DNA of 6,959 bases from Alphaproteobacteria bacterium. GTDB lineage: Bacteria > Pseudomonadota > Alphaproteobacteria > SHNJ01. Made by a program: the position numbers and the translations under genes. Below the pieces are notes generated by a model. It saw only the letters and a program-made list of their open reading frames with translations. It ran no database searches and had not been told where the DNA came from. The DNA is taken from contig CANGQU010000036.1 in NCBI GenBank assembly GCA_947456345.1, positions 1 through 6,959 of the forward strand, read 5' to 3'. Positions 1 to 6,481 of this stretch are shown here, in pieces (the stretch's first letter is position 1; every line of letters begins with the position of its first letter).

Positions 1-1
1 C

Positions 2-250
2 ACCATCAATGGTCAAAAAGTTACCATTGAACCTGGTGAGAATGCCCAGGCCTCACAACAAGCCTTGCGCGAAGTCGCATTCTATTATCAACAAAACAAA
101 CCTTCAGTTAGCTTTACCATGCCACAACCGCTATCGGCTTACATTGCTGGCGGCGCGGCGGTTGGACTTGTAACGCTGCCTGTTTTAGTAACTGCCGCCA
201 TGGCGCCGTTTATCGCCTATCGCCGTCAACGCCAGGCCGCGCTAGCATAA
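2..250 (+). CDS. C-terminal part of an unrecognised protein with one membrane helix (5' truncated)
   Basis: An open frame runs in from the left edge and stops with TAA at 248-250. The visible 82 residues begin TINGQKVTIEPGE, a polar stretch. A hydrophobic segment of about 25 residues follows, from roughly LSAYIAGG to MAPFIAY, and the end is a basic tail (RRQRQ). By the positive-inside rule, the tail would be cytoplasmic and the polar part periplasmic, so the chain is probably anchored by its C-terminus. I do not recognise the family. It is not the C-terminus of MurC, MurG or FtsW, which often precede murB in related clusters. The stop lies 54 nt before the murB ATG, in the same frame and strand, so co-transcription is possible but not shown. 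The true start lies outside the window. Confidence 0.6.
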   Translation, partial: TINGQKVTIEPGENAQASQQALREVAFYYQQNKPSVSFTMPQPLSAYIAGGAAVGLVTLPVLVTAAMAPFIAYRRQRQAALA

Positions 251-304
251 AACATTGCGCGTTTAGCATTTACACCCGCGCACCCGCCCTGCTACCTTGG
301 CTGG

Positions 305-1234
305 ATGTCCGCCCTTGCCAAAAATATTGACCCCCTGCCCGATTCATTAATCCATCGCCTGCCGAAAATTCGCGGGCGGTATAGCGAAAACGCGCTATTG
401 TCTAAGGTTACTTGGTTCCAAGTCGGCGGCCCGGCGCAAATTCTGTTCAAACCCGCGGATTTACCCGATTTACAGCATTTCCTGCGCGAGCGGCCGCGCG
501 ATATCCCCCTTACTATTATCGGCGTCGGCTCCAACATTTTGGTGCGCGATTCCGGCGTGCGCGGCGTGGTCATCCGTTTGGGCCGCGAATTCGCATCCAT
601 CCAACCCCAGGGCAATTTTATTCATGCCGGGGCGGCGGCGTTGGATGTGAATGTGGCATTAACCGCGCAACAAGCCGGTTTGGGCGGCATGGAATTTTTA
701 TGCGGCATACCGGGCACCATCGGCGGCGCGTTGCGCATGAACGCCGGGGCCTATGGCCGCGAACTCCGCGATTGCTTGGTATCGGCCACCGCCCTGGACA
801 GTTTTGGCAATTTGCACGACATGCCAAAGGATGTTTTGGGATTATCCTATCGCCATTCCGATGTGCCGCCGGATTGGATTTTTGTCGGCGCCAAGTTATT
901 CGGCCTGGCCGATGACCCCGGAGCTATCGCCGCGCGGATGAAGGAAATCGCCACCAAGCGCGAGGCCACCCAACCCGTGCGCGCCAAAACCGGCGGCTCG
1001 ACATTCGCCAATCCCGATGGGCACAAGGCGTGGGAATTGATCGACCGCGCCGGTTGCCGGGGGTTGCAAATCGGCGGGGCGCAAATATCGCCCAAACACA
1101 CGAATTTTATGATCAATACGGGTAATGCGTCAGCGGCAGATTTGGAAAATCTGGGCGAAGAAGTGCGTCAGCGCGTCTTAGCCCAATCGGGCATCGAATT
1201 GCGCTGGGAAATTGAACGGATTGGTGAGCGGTGA
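305..1234 (+). CDS. murB: UDP-N-acetylenolpyruvoylglucosamine reductase
   Basis: MurB is the cytoplasmic flavoprotein that uses NADPH to reduce UDP-GlcNAc-enolpyruvate to UDP-MurNAc, the second committed step of peptidoglycan precursor synthesis. The 309-residue product has the FAD-binding fold, with TWFQVGGPA near residue 36, GVGSNILVRDSG near 73 and CGIPGTIGGALRMNAGAYG at 133-151. YRHSD at 182-186 supplies the arginine matching Arg159 of the E. coli enzyme (here Arg183). GGSTFANP at 230-237 holds the catalytic serine (Ser232), and WEIERIG at the C-terminus holds the acidic catalytic residue (probably Glu302). Its length, and the short YRHS region without the extra tyrosine loop, fit the type II MurB common in alphaproteobacteria. 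The ATG at 305 is chosen because about 35 residues precede the first conserved motif, as in relatives. No good ribosome binding site is visible, and the frame is open back to 251, so a slightly earlier start cannot be excluded. Confidence 0.96.
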   Translation: MSALAKNIDPLPDSLIHRLPKIRGRYSENALLSKVTWFQVGGPAQILFKPADLPDLQHFLRERPRDIPLTIIGVGSNILVRDSGVRGVVIRLGREFASIQPQGNFIHAGAAALDVNVALTAQQAGLGGMEFLCGIPGTIGGALRMNAGAYGRELRDCLVSATALDSFGNLHDMPKDVLGLSYRHSDVPPDWIFVGAKLFGLADDPGAIAARMKEIATKREATQPVRAKTGGSTFANPDGHKAWELIDRAGCRGLQIGGAQISPKHTNFMINTGNASAADLENLGEEVRQRVLAQSGIELRWEIERIGER

Positions 1235-1246
1235 GTAGTATTTTTT

Positions 1247-1329
1247 TGTCATCCCCGAAAATGCTTCAGCATTTGTCGGGGATCCATTTTAAAATACAAA
1301 AATGGACCCCCGCCTGCGCGGGGGTGACA
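1247..1329. repeat. 83-bp two-hairpin palindromic repeat between murB and ddl
   Basis: The element starts TGTCATCCCC (1247-1256) and ends GGGGGTGACA (1320-1329), which are inverted copies matching at 9 of 10 positions. Its inner arms, GGGGATCCATTTT (1278-1290) and AAAATGGACCCCC (1299-1311), are inverted copies matching at 12 of 13. Each half is also a hairpin. The left stem CCCCGAAAATGC (1253-1264) pairs with 1269-1281 with one bulge. The right stem CCCCCGC (1307-1313) pairs with GCGGGGG (1318-1324) around a CTGC loop. From memory, dispersed palindromes of the TCATCCCCGC...GGGGATCCA kind occur in several proteobacterial genomes, so I read this as a non-autonomous dispersed repeat. No T-run follows on either strand, so it is not a classical terminator. 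Confidence 0.8.
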
Positions 1330-1361
1330 TGTGTTTGTGATTTAACTCGAGAATTGATAAA

Positions 1362-2291
1362 ATGAAAAAAAACATTACAAAAAAAATCCTCGTCATCTAC
1401 GGCGGTACATCATCGGAACGCGAGGTATCGCTAGTCAGCGGCAAGGCAGTGATCGCGGGTTTGGAGCAAGCCGGGTATGATGTAACCGGATTTGATTTAG
1501 GCACCGATATCGCGGCCTTGGTCGCTGCATTGAATCCCAAACCGGATGCGGTGTTCAATGCCCTGCACGGCCCGGGTGGCGAGGATGGCAGCATCCAGGG
1601 CCTGTTGGATTTATTGCACATCCCCTATACGCATTCCGGTGTGATGGCATCATCCTTGGCGATGGACAAAGTCGCGGCCAAAAAAATCATCGCCCAAGCA
1701 GGCGTCGCGGTGCCGCCGGGTGGCGTATTTCCAGTATCGGAAATTTTGGCGGGCGATGTCCTGCCCCGCCCCTATGTCGTGAAGCCCATTCGCGAGGGGT
1801 CGTCGGTCGGCGTCCGCATTATGCATGCGGGCGACAATAAACCGCCCATTGACCGCAGCAGCTGGAAATTTGGCGATCATGCAATTGTCGAAAAATTTAT
1901 CCCTGGCCGTGAAATCACCGTGGCAATTATGGGTGACCGCGCCTTGGGCGTGACAGAAATCAAAACCGATTTGGCGTTTTACGATTATCAGGCAAAATAC
2001 GCCAGCGGCGGATCGATCCATGTCTGCCCAGCCGAGATTCCAAAAGCCGCTTATGACCGCGCCTGTACGATGGCGCTATTGGCGCATCAGGCTTTGGGTT
2101 GCCGTGGGATCACCCGCTCCGATTTGCGTTATGACGATACCGCTGGCAAGGATGAATTATATTTGCTCGAGGTCAATACCCAACCCGGCATGACACCGAC
2201 ATCGTTGGTGCCGGAGCTGGCCGCGTATAACAAGATCACATTCCCCGAATTGGTATCCTGGATGGTGGAGCAAGCATCATGCGGCGGTTAA
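1362..2291 (+). CDS. ddl: D-alanine--D-alanine ligase
   Basis: Ddl joins two D-alanines using ATP in the cytoplasm. The dipeptide is then added by MurF to the muropeptide stem. The 309-residue ATP-grasp protein aligns by eye with E. coli DdlB along its length. GGTSSEREVSL at 14-24 carries Glu19, matching Glu15 of DdlB. HGPGGEDG lies at 69-76 and SGVMASSLAMDK at 92-103. KPIREGSSVG at 141-150 is the ATP and substrate loop (Ser147). FYDYQAKY at 206-213 is the omega loop with the Lys-Tyr pair. TRSDLRYD near 251 supplies the active-site arginine (Arg252), and LLEVNTQPGMTPTSLVP at 268-284 holds the magnesium ligands Glu270 and Asn272 plus Ser281. All key residues are present. The ATG at 1362 follows a weak GAGA. 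The gene is 127 nt after murB, with a palindromic repeat in the gap, and its last 13 nt overlap ftsQ, implying translational coupling. Confidence 0.97.
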   Translation: MKKNITKKILVIYGGTSSEREVSLVSGKAVIAGLEQAGYDVTGFDLGTDIAALVAALNPKPDAVFNALHGPGGEDGSIQGLLDLLHIPYTHSGVMASSLAMDKVAAKKIIAQAGVAVPPGGVFPVSEILAGDVLPRPYVVKPIREGSSVGVRIMHAGDNKPPIDRSSWKFGDHAIVEKFIPGREITVAIMGDRALGVTEIKTDLAFYDYQAKYASGGSIHVCPAEIPKAAYDRACTMALLAHQALGCRGITRSDLRYDDTAGKDELYLLEVNTQPGMTPTSLVPELAAYNKITFPELVSWMVEQASCGG

Positions 2292-3151
2292 GCCCCGGCA
2301 ATCAAAACCGTGGCAAGCTCGGCAGTCTGGCGATCGGACGGGCGCGGCGCGGGATTTGGCAGCGGCAAAAATGGCGTCTGATCGCCGGTTTTTTGTGCGC
2401 AGTCTATGCATTATGTATCGGGTATTTGGTTTATGACAGCGTCGCGCGTGGAGAGGTGCGCACCGCCCGCACCCTATTTTGGAACGGCGTGCTGGCGTTC
2501 AGCGAACGCCAAGGCCTAGTCGTCCAGGATGTGCTGGTCGACGGGCGGGGCCATACCGGCCGCGACGAGATTTGGCAGGCGCTGCAATTAGAACGCGGCA
2601 CCCCCATTTTGGGAGTCGATCTGGACGCCGCCCAGGCCAATTTGCAAATCCTGCCCTGGGTGGCGATGGCCAAGATCGAACGCCGCTTGCCGGGCATGAT
2701 TTACGTGCACCTGACCGAACGCGAACCCCAAGCAATTTGGCAATACAAAGGCGAATTGAACGTGATCGACGAAAATGGCGCGGTGATTTTAAACGCCGAT
2801 CCCAAGCAATTCTCCGCCCTGCCCGTGGTTGTGGGCGCGGATGCGCCGGGTGCGGCGCGGATTTTATTGCAGCAATTGGCCGCACATAGCGAATTGCGCA
2901 CAGCCGTGCAGTCCGCAGTCCGCATCGGCCAGCGGCGTTGGGATTTGCATTTGCAATCCGGCATGATCATCAAATTGCCAGAGGAAAATGCCGAGCTTGC
3001 TTTGGAGCGGTTGATGCAAATGCAAACCGCGCAACAAGCGCTACAGCAAAATTATACCGCCATCGATTTACGGCTCGAAGACCGGGTTTTTTTGCAAAAA
3101 CCGGGTGAGCCAGCCCCAAGCACCGGCACCAAAGGCGAGCAAGGCGTTTGA
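2279..3151 (+). CDS. ftsQ: Cell division protein FtsQ
   Basis: FtsQ is a bitopic inner-membrane protein that links cytoplasmic FtsA/FtsZ to the periplasmic division complex, with FtsB and FtsL as its known partners. The 290-residue product has a basic cytoplasmic tail (1-32) and one membrane helix at about 33-53. A POTRA domain at roughly 79-148 starts VVQDVLVDGRGH and includes GTPILGVDLDAAQANLQ and the characteristic LPWVAMAKIERRLPG. A beta-rich FtsQ domain follows (REPQAIWQ, NVIDENGAVI, LPVVVG), running to about residue 270 (IDLRLEDRVF). The last 20 residues are polar and probably disordered. The start ATG lies inside the end of ddl, giving a 13-nt overlap in a different frame, which is typical of this operon. 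Identification rests on the POTRA/FtsQ pattern and position. FtsQ sequences vary widely, so residue-level claims are limited. Confidence 0.93.
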   Translation: MRRLSPGNQNRGKLGSLAIGRARRGIWQRQKWRLIAGFLCAVYALCIGYLVYDSVARGEVRTARTLFWNGVLAFSERQGLVVQDVLVDGRGHTGRDEIWQALQLERGTPILGVDLDAAQANLQILPWVAMAKIERRLPGMIYVHLTEREPQAIWQYKGELNVIDENGAVILNADPKQFSALPVVVGADAPGAARILLQQLAAHSELRTAVQSAVRIGQRRWDLHLQSGMIIKLPEENAELALERLMQMQTAQQALQQNYTAIDLRLEDRVFLQKPGEPAPSTGTKGEQGV

Positions 3152-3186
3152 CGCCAGTGGAGAACCCACAAAAGTCAATTATTTTC

Positions 3187-3218
3187 CCCTTTACGCTATG
3201 CGCTATACGCTATACGCT
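3187..3218. repeat. CGCTATA heptamer tandem repeat before ftsA
   Basis: In the 108-nt gap between ftsQ and ftsA, three exact-length heptamers lie head to tail: CGCTATG (3194-3200), CGCTATA (3201-3207) and CGCTATA (3208-3214). A partial CGCT follows (3215-3218), and a degenerate unit CCCTTTA precedes them in phase (3187-3193). A further CGCTATA occurs just after the ftsA stop codon (4545-4551). The role is unknown. It may be a simple-sequence repeat that can change copy number, or a protein-binding array. Confidence 0.65.
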
Positions 3219-3248
3219 TGGGTCATGCGTCAAATTTTCTTTTACCCC

Positions 3249-3252
3249 AAGG
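3249..3252 (+). promoter_or_regulatory. Ribosome binding site that decides the ftsA start
   Basis: AAGG lies 7 nt before the ATG at 3260, a normal Shine-Dalgarno spacing. An in-frame TTG at 3218 would add 14 residues, but it has no comparable site and sits at the end of the heptamer repeat. The ATG start gives MASRLRRNLFAALDIG, which matches the usual short N-terminus of alphaproteobacterial FtsA. Confidence 0.7.
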
Positions 3253-3259
3253 TTGCTTG

Positions 3260-4543
3260 ATGGCTTCGCGCCTGCGCCGCAATCTGTTCGCGGCCCTGGA
3301 TATCGGGTCGTCGAAAGTGTGCTGTTTTATCGGCCTGGCCGATGATAACGGCCGCTTGCGCATCGCCGGTATCGGCCACGTTATCGCGCAGGGCATGAAG
3401 GCGGGCAGCGTCGTCAATCTGGACGCGGTGGAAAATTCCGTGTTGAACGCCGTACACGCGGCCGAGCAAATGGCCGGCGAGACCATCCGCAGCGTTTATG
3501 TCAACGTATCCTGCGGGCAACCGCATTCGCTGCATCTGGATGTGGATTTGCCGATGCACGGCCAAGCCGTGCGCGATATCGACGTGCAAAAATTATTGGC
3601 CAAATCCCAAGACAGCTATGCGCAAATGACGCATACCCAAAACACCGCCAACGACAACGTGCTGGACCGGCACTTGTTGCACGCGATTCCAGTCGGCTAT
3701 TCCCTGGACGGCAGCCGTGGCATCCGCGATCCGCGCGGCATGTTCGGCCAACAGCTGGGGGCCAGCGTGCATATGATCAGCGCGCAAAACGGCGCGTTGC
3801 GCAATTTGGGCCATGCGGTGCAGCGCGCGCATTTGGATGTCGATGACTTGGTCCTAACCCCTTATGCTTCTGGCCTGGCCTGTTTGGTCGAGGACGAGCT
3901 GGATCTGGGCTGTACCTTGATCGATCTGGGCGGCGGCACCACCAGCATCGGCGTATTTTTCGACGGCAATTTGCTGTTTTCGGATATCGTCCCCATCGGG
4001 GGACAGCATATCACCAACGACATCGCGCGTGGCTTGTCCACCCCGTTACAGCAAGCGGAGCGTTTAAAAACTCTGCATGGCAGCGCCCTTTATAGCCAGG
4101 CGGACGATGACGATCTGTTAAACGTGCCCCTGGTCGGCGAAGCGGATGACGAAGCTGCGCCCAACCATGTGCCGCGTGCGCAATTAAACCGCATCATTCA
4201 GCCCCGCGCCGAGGAGATTTTGGAAACCGTCCGCCAGCGTTTGGCCGAGGCGGGTGTGGATAAAATCGCCGGACAACGCGTCGTTCTGACCGGCGGGGGC
4301 AGCCAATTATCCAATATTCGCGAATTAGCGATGCAGGTTTTGCAGAAAAATGTCCGTTTGGGGCGTCCGATTCGCCTGGCCGGGCTGGCGGATGCGGCGG
4401 GCGGGCCAGCGTTTTCGGTTGCCGCCGGATTATTGCATTATGCTCTGCGCGGCCGCAACGAGGGGGGGGGAAGCAAATCATCCACAGGGAAAGCGGGCAA
4501 TTGGCTGGGCCGCATGAAACAGTGGATGGACGAGATTTTATAA
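3260..4543 (+). CDS. ftsA: Cell division protein FtsA, actin-like membrane tether of FtsZ
   Basis: FtsA is an ATP-binding actin homologue that binds the FtsZ C-terminal peptide, anchors the Z-ring to the inner membrane and helps recruit later division proteins. From the ATG at 3260 the product is 427 residues, close to the 420 of E. coli. Phosphate-1 motif LDIGSSK lies at 13-19. The FtsA-specific 1C subdomain falls roughly at 80-165 (NVSCGQPHSLHL onward). Phosphate-2 motif DLGGGTTS lies at 222-229, and the adenosine motif TGGGSQL at 344-350. The last 15 residues, 413-427 (GNWLGRMKQWMDEIL), form the expected amphipathic membrane-targeting helix. A short Gly/Ser-rich linker precedes it. That linker is encoded partly by a run of nine G residues (4462-4470). 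A one-base loss there would remove the helix by stopping at TGA 4515-4517. The gene sits between ftsQ and ftsZ, with repeat-containing gaps on both sides. Confidence 0.97.
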   Translation: MASRLRRNLFAALDIGSSKVCCFIGLADDNGRLRIAGIGHVIAQGMKAGSVVNLDAVENSVLNAVHAAEQMAGETIRSVYVNVSCGQPHSLHLDVDLPMHGQAVRDIDVQKLLAKSQDSYAQMTHTQNTANDNVLDRHLLHAIPVGYSLDGSRGIRDPRGMFGQQLGASVHMISAQNGALRNLGHAVQRAHLDVDDLVLTPYASGLACLVEDELDLGCTLIDLGGGTTSIGVFFDGNLLFSDIVPIGGQHITNDIARGLSTPLQQAERLKTLHGSALYSQADDDDLLNVPLVGEADDEAAPNHVPRAQLNRIIQPRAEEILETVRQRLAEAGVDKIAGQRVVLTGGGSQLSNIRELAMQVLQKNVRLGRPIRLAGLADAAGGPAFSVAAGLLHYALRGRNEGGGSKSSTGKAGNWLGRMKQWMDEIL

Positions 4544-4546
4544 CCG

Positions 4547-4607
4547 CTATATATTGGTTTCGATAACGGCTCCAACCACTAATTATGGATGCTGATACCA
4601 TATATAG
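4547..4607. repeat. Imperfect inverted repeat after the ftsA stop
   Basis: CTATATAT followed by TGG (4547-4557) is mirrored by CC followed by ATATATAG (4598-4607), with one extra T in the left arm. The arms enclose about 40 nt. The right arm runs directly into the heptamer hairpin before ftsZ, so the ftsA-ftsZ gap could fold into two adjacent structures. The arms are short and AT-rich, so chance is a real possibility. Confidence 0.35.
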
Positions 4608-4678
4608 GTTTTAGCTTTTAGCTGTTAGTTCTTGGCGATCTTTTGTCCCTAAAAGCTAACAGCTAAAACCTAAAAGCT
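4606..4678. repeat. Inverted heptamer-repeat hairpin upstream of ftsZ
   Basis: The left arm (4606-4633) is four head-to-tail heptamers, all variants of AGCTTTT. The right arm (4651-4678) is four heptamers that are variants of AAAAGCT, the reverse complement. The two 28-nt arms match at 24 of 28 positions, with an uninterrupted 13-bp core (TTTTAGCTGTTAG), around a 17-nt loop. The hairpin ends 9 nt before the ftsZ Shine-Dalgarno site. In the transcript it would form a long AU-rich stem just before that site. It could affect translation or mRNA processing, or it could be a dispersed repeat. No T-run follows, so termination is not indicated. Confidence 0.8.
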
Positions 4679-4687
4679 TATTTCCTC

Positions 4688-4693
4688 AAGGAG
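4688..4693 (+). promoter_or_regulatory. Strong ftsZ ribosome binding site
   Basis: AAGGAG lies 7 nt before the ATG at 4701. It is the best Shine-Dalgarno site in the window, which fits the high FtsZ level that division needs, and it supports the chosen start. Confidence 0.85.
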
Positions 4694-4700
4694 AAAGATC

Positions 4701-6476
4701 ATGACCGTCAATCTGCGCGTACCCAAAGTTGAAAGCGAATTAAAGCCCCGGATCACGGTCATCGGGGTCGGCGGCGCGGGTGGGAATGCCGTCAACAACA
4801 TGATCCGCTCGAATTTGCAGGGTGTGGAATTCGTGTGCGCCAATACCGATGCGCAATCCATCGCCCAAAGCGCGGCGGAGCGTAAAATCCAGCTGGGGAC
4901 CAGCATCAACCGTGGCCTCGGCGCTGGCGCGAAACCCGAAGTCGGCAAAGCCGCCGCCGAAGAATCCATCGAACAAATCATGGAGCACATCCAAGGCAGC
5001 AACATGTGCTTTATCACCGCCGGTATGGGCGGCGGCACCGGTTCGGGCGCAGCGCCCGTTATCGCCCGCGCCAGCCGTGAAATGGGCATTTTAACCGTCG
5101 GCGTTGTTACCAAACCCTTCACCTTCGAGGGGGCGCACCGCGCGCGGATCGCCGAAAACTCCATCGAAGATTTGCAGCAATATGTCGACACCCTGATCGT
5201 CATTCCAAACCAAAATTTGTTCCGCATCGCCAATGAGCGCACCACCTTTGCCGACGCGTTCAAAATGGCGGATGATGTGTTGTATTCAGGCGTGCGCGGC
5301 GTGACCGATTTGATCACCATGCCCGGTTTGATCAATTTGGATTTCGCCGATATTCAAACCGTCATGGCCGAAATGGGCAAGGCGATGATGGGCACCGGCG
5401 AAGCCGAAGGCGAGCGCCGCGCGTTGGATGCCGCCGAGGCCGCGATCAACAACCCGCTATTGGATGATATCAGCATGAAAGGCGCGCGCGCCGTGCTGAT
5501 CAACGTCACTGGCGGTCTGGATATGACCCTATTCGAAGTAGACGAAGCTGCCAACCGTATCAGAAGCGAAGTCGATCCCGACGCCAACATCATTTTCGGC
5601 GCCTTCTTTGACGAGAAACTGGCCGGCCGGATGCGTATTTCCATCGTTGCCGCCGGTATGGATGCAGCCGCTATGCGCGCCAGCAACGAACAACGCCAAA
5701 TGGGATTGTCCTCGCCGTTCGGCGGCGGTTTGCGCCCACAAAAAATCGTCCCCCACGCCGATATTATCGCCAGCGCCCGCCGTCCGGTGAACGCGCCATC
5801 TTCTCCGCCAAGCTCTTATGCCAGCTCGCTATCGCATATCAGCAAACCGGAATCGCGGATGGAATCGTCAAAACCGGCCTCAGAATCCGTAACCAAGCCG
5901 GAACATTTTGTTGCCCCTAAACCGGCCGCCGTGGATAGCGTGAATGACAGCATCACCGTCATCGACCGGATCGTCAGCGGACAAAGCACCGGCCCGGCAC
6001 CAGCCAGCAACGAATCCGCCCCCATGGCCGAGGCAGCGCCAGCGCCGCAATCGGCACCGCAAAGCGTGCGCGTGAATTTACAACAAGCCCGCCCGGTCGA
6101 GCGCGCCATGCAGCAAACCGCACCAAGCACCAGCGCTTATGCCAACCAGAAACCGGCAGCTGCGGCCACCAGCTATCGCGGCGGCAATGTTGAATCGAGT
6201 AACAACGATAGCAGCAATCTGGCCAGTTCCGAACAGCGCGCGCAACGCCGGGGTCCAGGCTTGTTCGAGCGGATGATGGGCGGCGTGTTGGGCGCGAAAA
6301 ACGAAAACGGCCCAACGTCTGAACGCCAAGAGCCAACGTTGTTGCAAACACCCGCAACGCCGCAGCCAGCCAGCAAATTGGAAAAACCAACCCCCGAGGC
6401 TCAGGCCGATTTGCTCAAAGACGCCAGCAACGACGATCTGTTGGATATTCCGGCGTTTTTGCGCCGTGGCCAATAG
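4701..6476 (+). CDS. ftsZ: Cell division protein FtsZ, tubulin-like GTPase with long linker
   Basis: FtsZ is the tubulin-like GTPase that polymerises at mid-cell into the Z-ring. The product has 591 residues. The GTPase core (about 17-325) starts [18 protein letters not shown] and contains CANTDAQ at 46-52, the tubulin signature GGGTGSG at 110-116 and PNQNLFRI at 169-176. The T7 synergy loop NLDFAD at 212-217 contains the acidic residues that complete the GTP site of the neighbouring subunit. [12 protein letters not shown] lies at 269-280. From about 326 to 575 the chain is a Pro/Ala/Ser/Gln-rich linker, presumably disordered, containing a short conserved-looking block [10 protein letters not shown] at 518-527. 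The end, [14 protein letters not shown] at 578-591, is the C-terminal peptide that binds FtsA and other partners. E. coli FtsZ is far shorter (383 residues), but long linkers are usual in alphaproteobacteria. A strong ribosome binding site and a repeat hairpin lie just upstream. Confidence 0.98.
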   Translation: MTVNLRVPKVESELKPRITVIGVGGAGGNAVNNMIRSNLQGVEFVCANTDAQSIAQSAAERKIQLGTSINRGLGAGAKPEVGKAAAEESIEQIMEHIQGSNMCFITAGMGGGTGSGAAPVIARASREMGILTVGVVTKPFTFEGAHRARIAENSIEDLQQYVDTLIVIPNQNLFRIANERTTFADAFKMADDVLYSGVRGVTDLITMPGLINLDFADIQTVMAEMGKAMMGTGEAEGERRALDAAEAAINNPLLDDISMKGARAVLINVTGGLDMTLFEVDEAANRIRSEVDPDANIIFGAFFDEKLAGRMRISIVAAGMDAAAMRASNEQRQMGLSSPFGGGLRPQKIVPHADIIASARRPVNAPSSPPSSYASSLSHISKPESRMESSKPASESVTKPEHFVAPKPAAVDSVNDSITVIDRIVSGQSTGPAPASNESAPMAEAAPAPQSAPQSVRVNLQQARPVERAMQQTAPSTSAYANQKPAAAATSYRGGNVESSNNDSSNLASSEQRAQRRGPGLFERMMGGVLGAKNENGPTSERQEPTLLQTPATPQPASKLEKPTPEAQADLLKDASNDDLLDIPAFLRRGQ

Positions 6477-6481
6477 ACTGG

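Noticed and set aside
235..237. Lysine-to-alanine change in the MurB GSTF(K/A)NP motif considered as a possible active-site defect
   Set aside because: The catalytic serine and the following Asn-Pro are intact, and GSTFANP is, from memory, seen in other alphaproteobacterial MurB proteins.
412..915. Overlapping + strand frame of 167 codons inside murB
   Set aside because: It is in another frame of a clearly conserved murB, and its Arg- and Gly-rich translation is typical of a shadow frame.
1247..1329. Palindrome between murB and ddl considered as a murB terminator
   Set aside because: Neither hairpin is followed by a T-run on the + strand. The run of seven T (1241-1247) precedes the structure, and on the minus strand it would read as A.
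1342..1357. Possible CtrA half-site (TTAA followed by TTGA) upstream of ddl
   Set aside because: Only one half matches the TTAA-N7-TTAA pattern and the spacing is off by one. No better site was seen before ftsQ, ftsA or ftsZ.
3218..3259. TTG start giving a 14-residue longer FtsA
   Set aside because: It has no ribosome binding site and begins at the edge of the heptamer repeat. The ATG at 3260 has AAGG at 7 nt and matches the usual FtsA N-terminus.
4554..4586. Promoter-like TTGGTT and TAATTA between ftsA and ftsZ
   Set aside because: The spacing of about 20 nt is too long and both boxes are imperfect in AT-rich sequence, so no ftsZ promoter is claimed.
4670..5335. Antisense open frame of 221 codons opposite the start of ftsZ
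   Set aside because: It lies wholly opposite the conserved GTPase-coding sequence and the ftsZ leader. It reflects codon composition of ftsZ and has no recognisable product.
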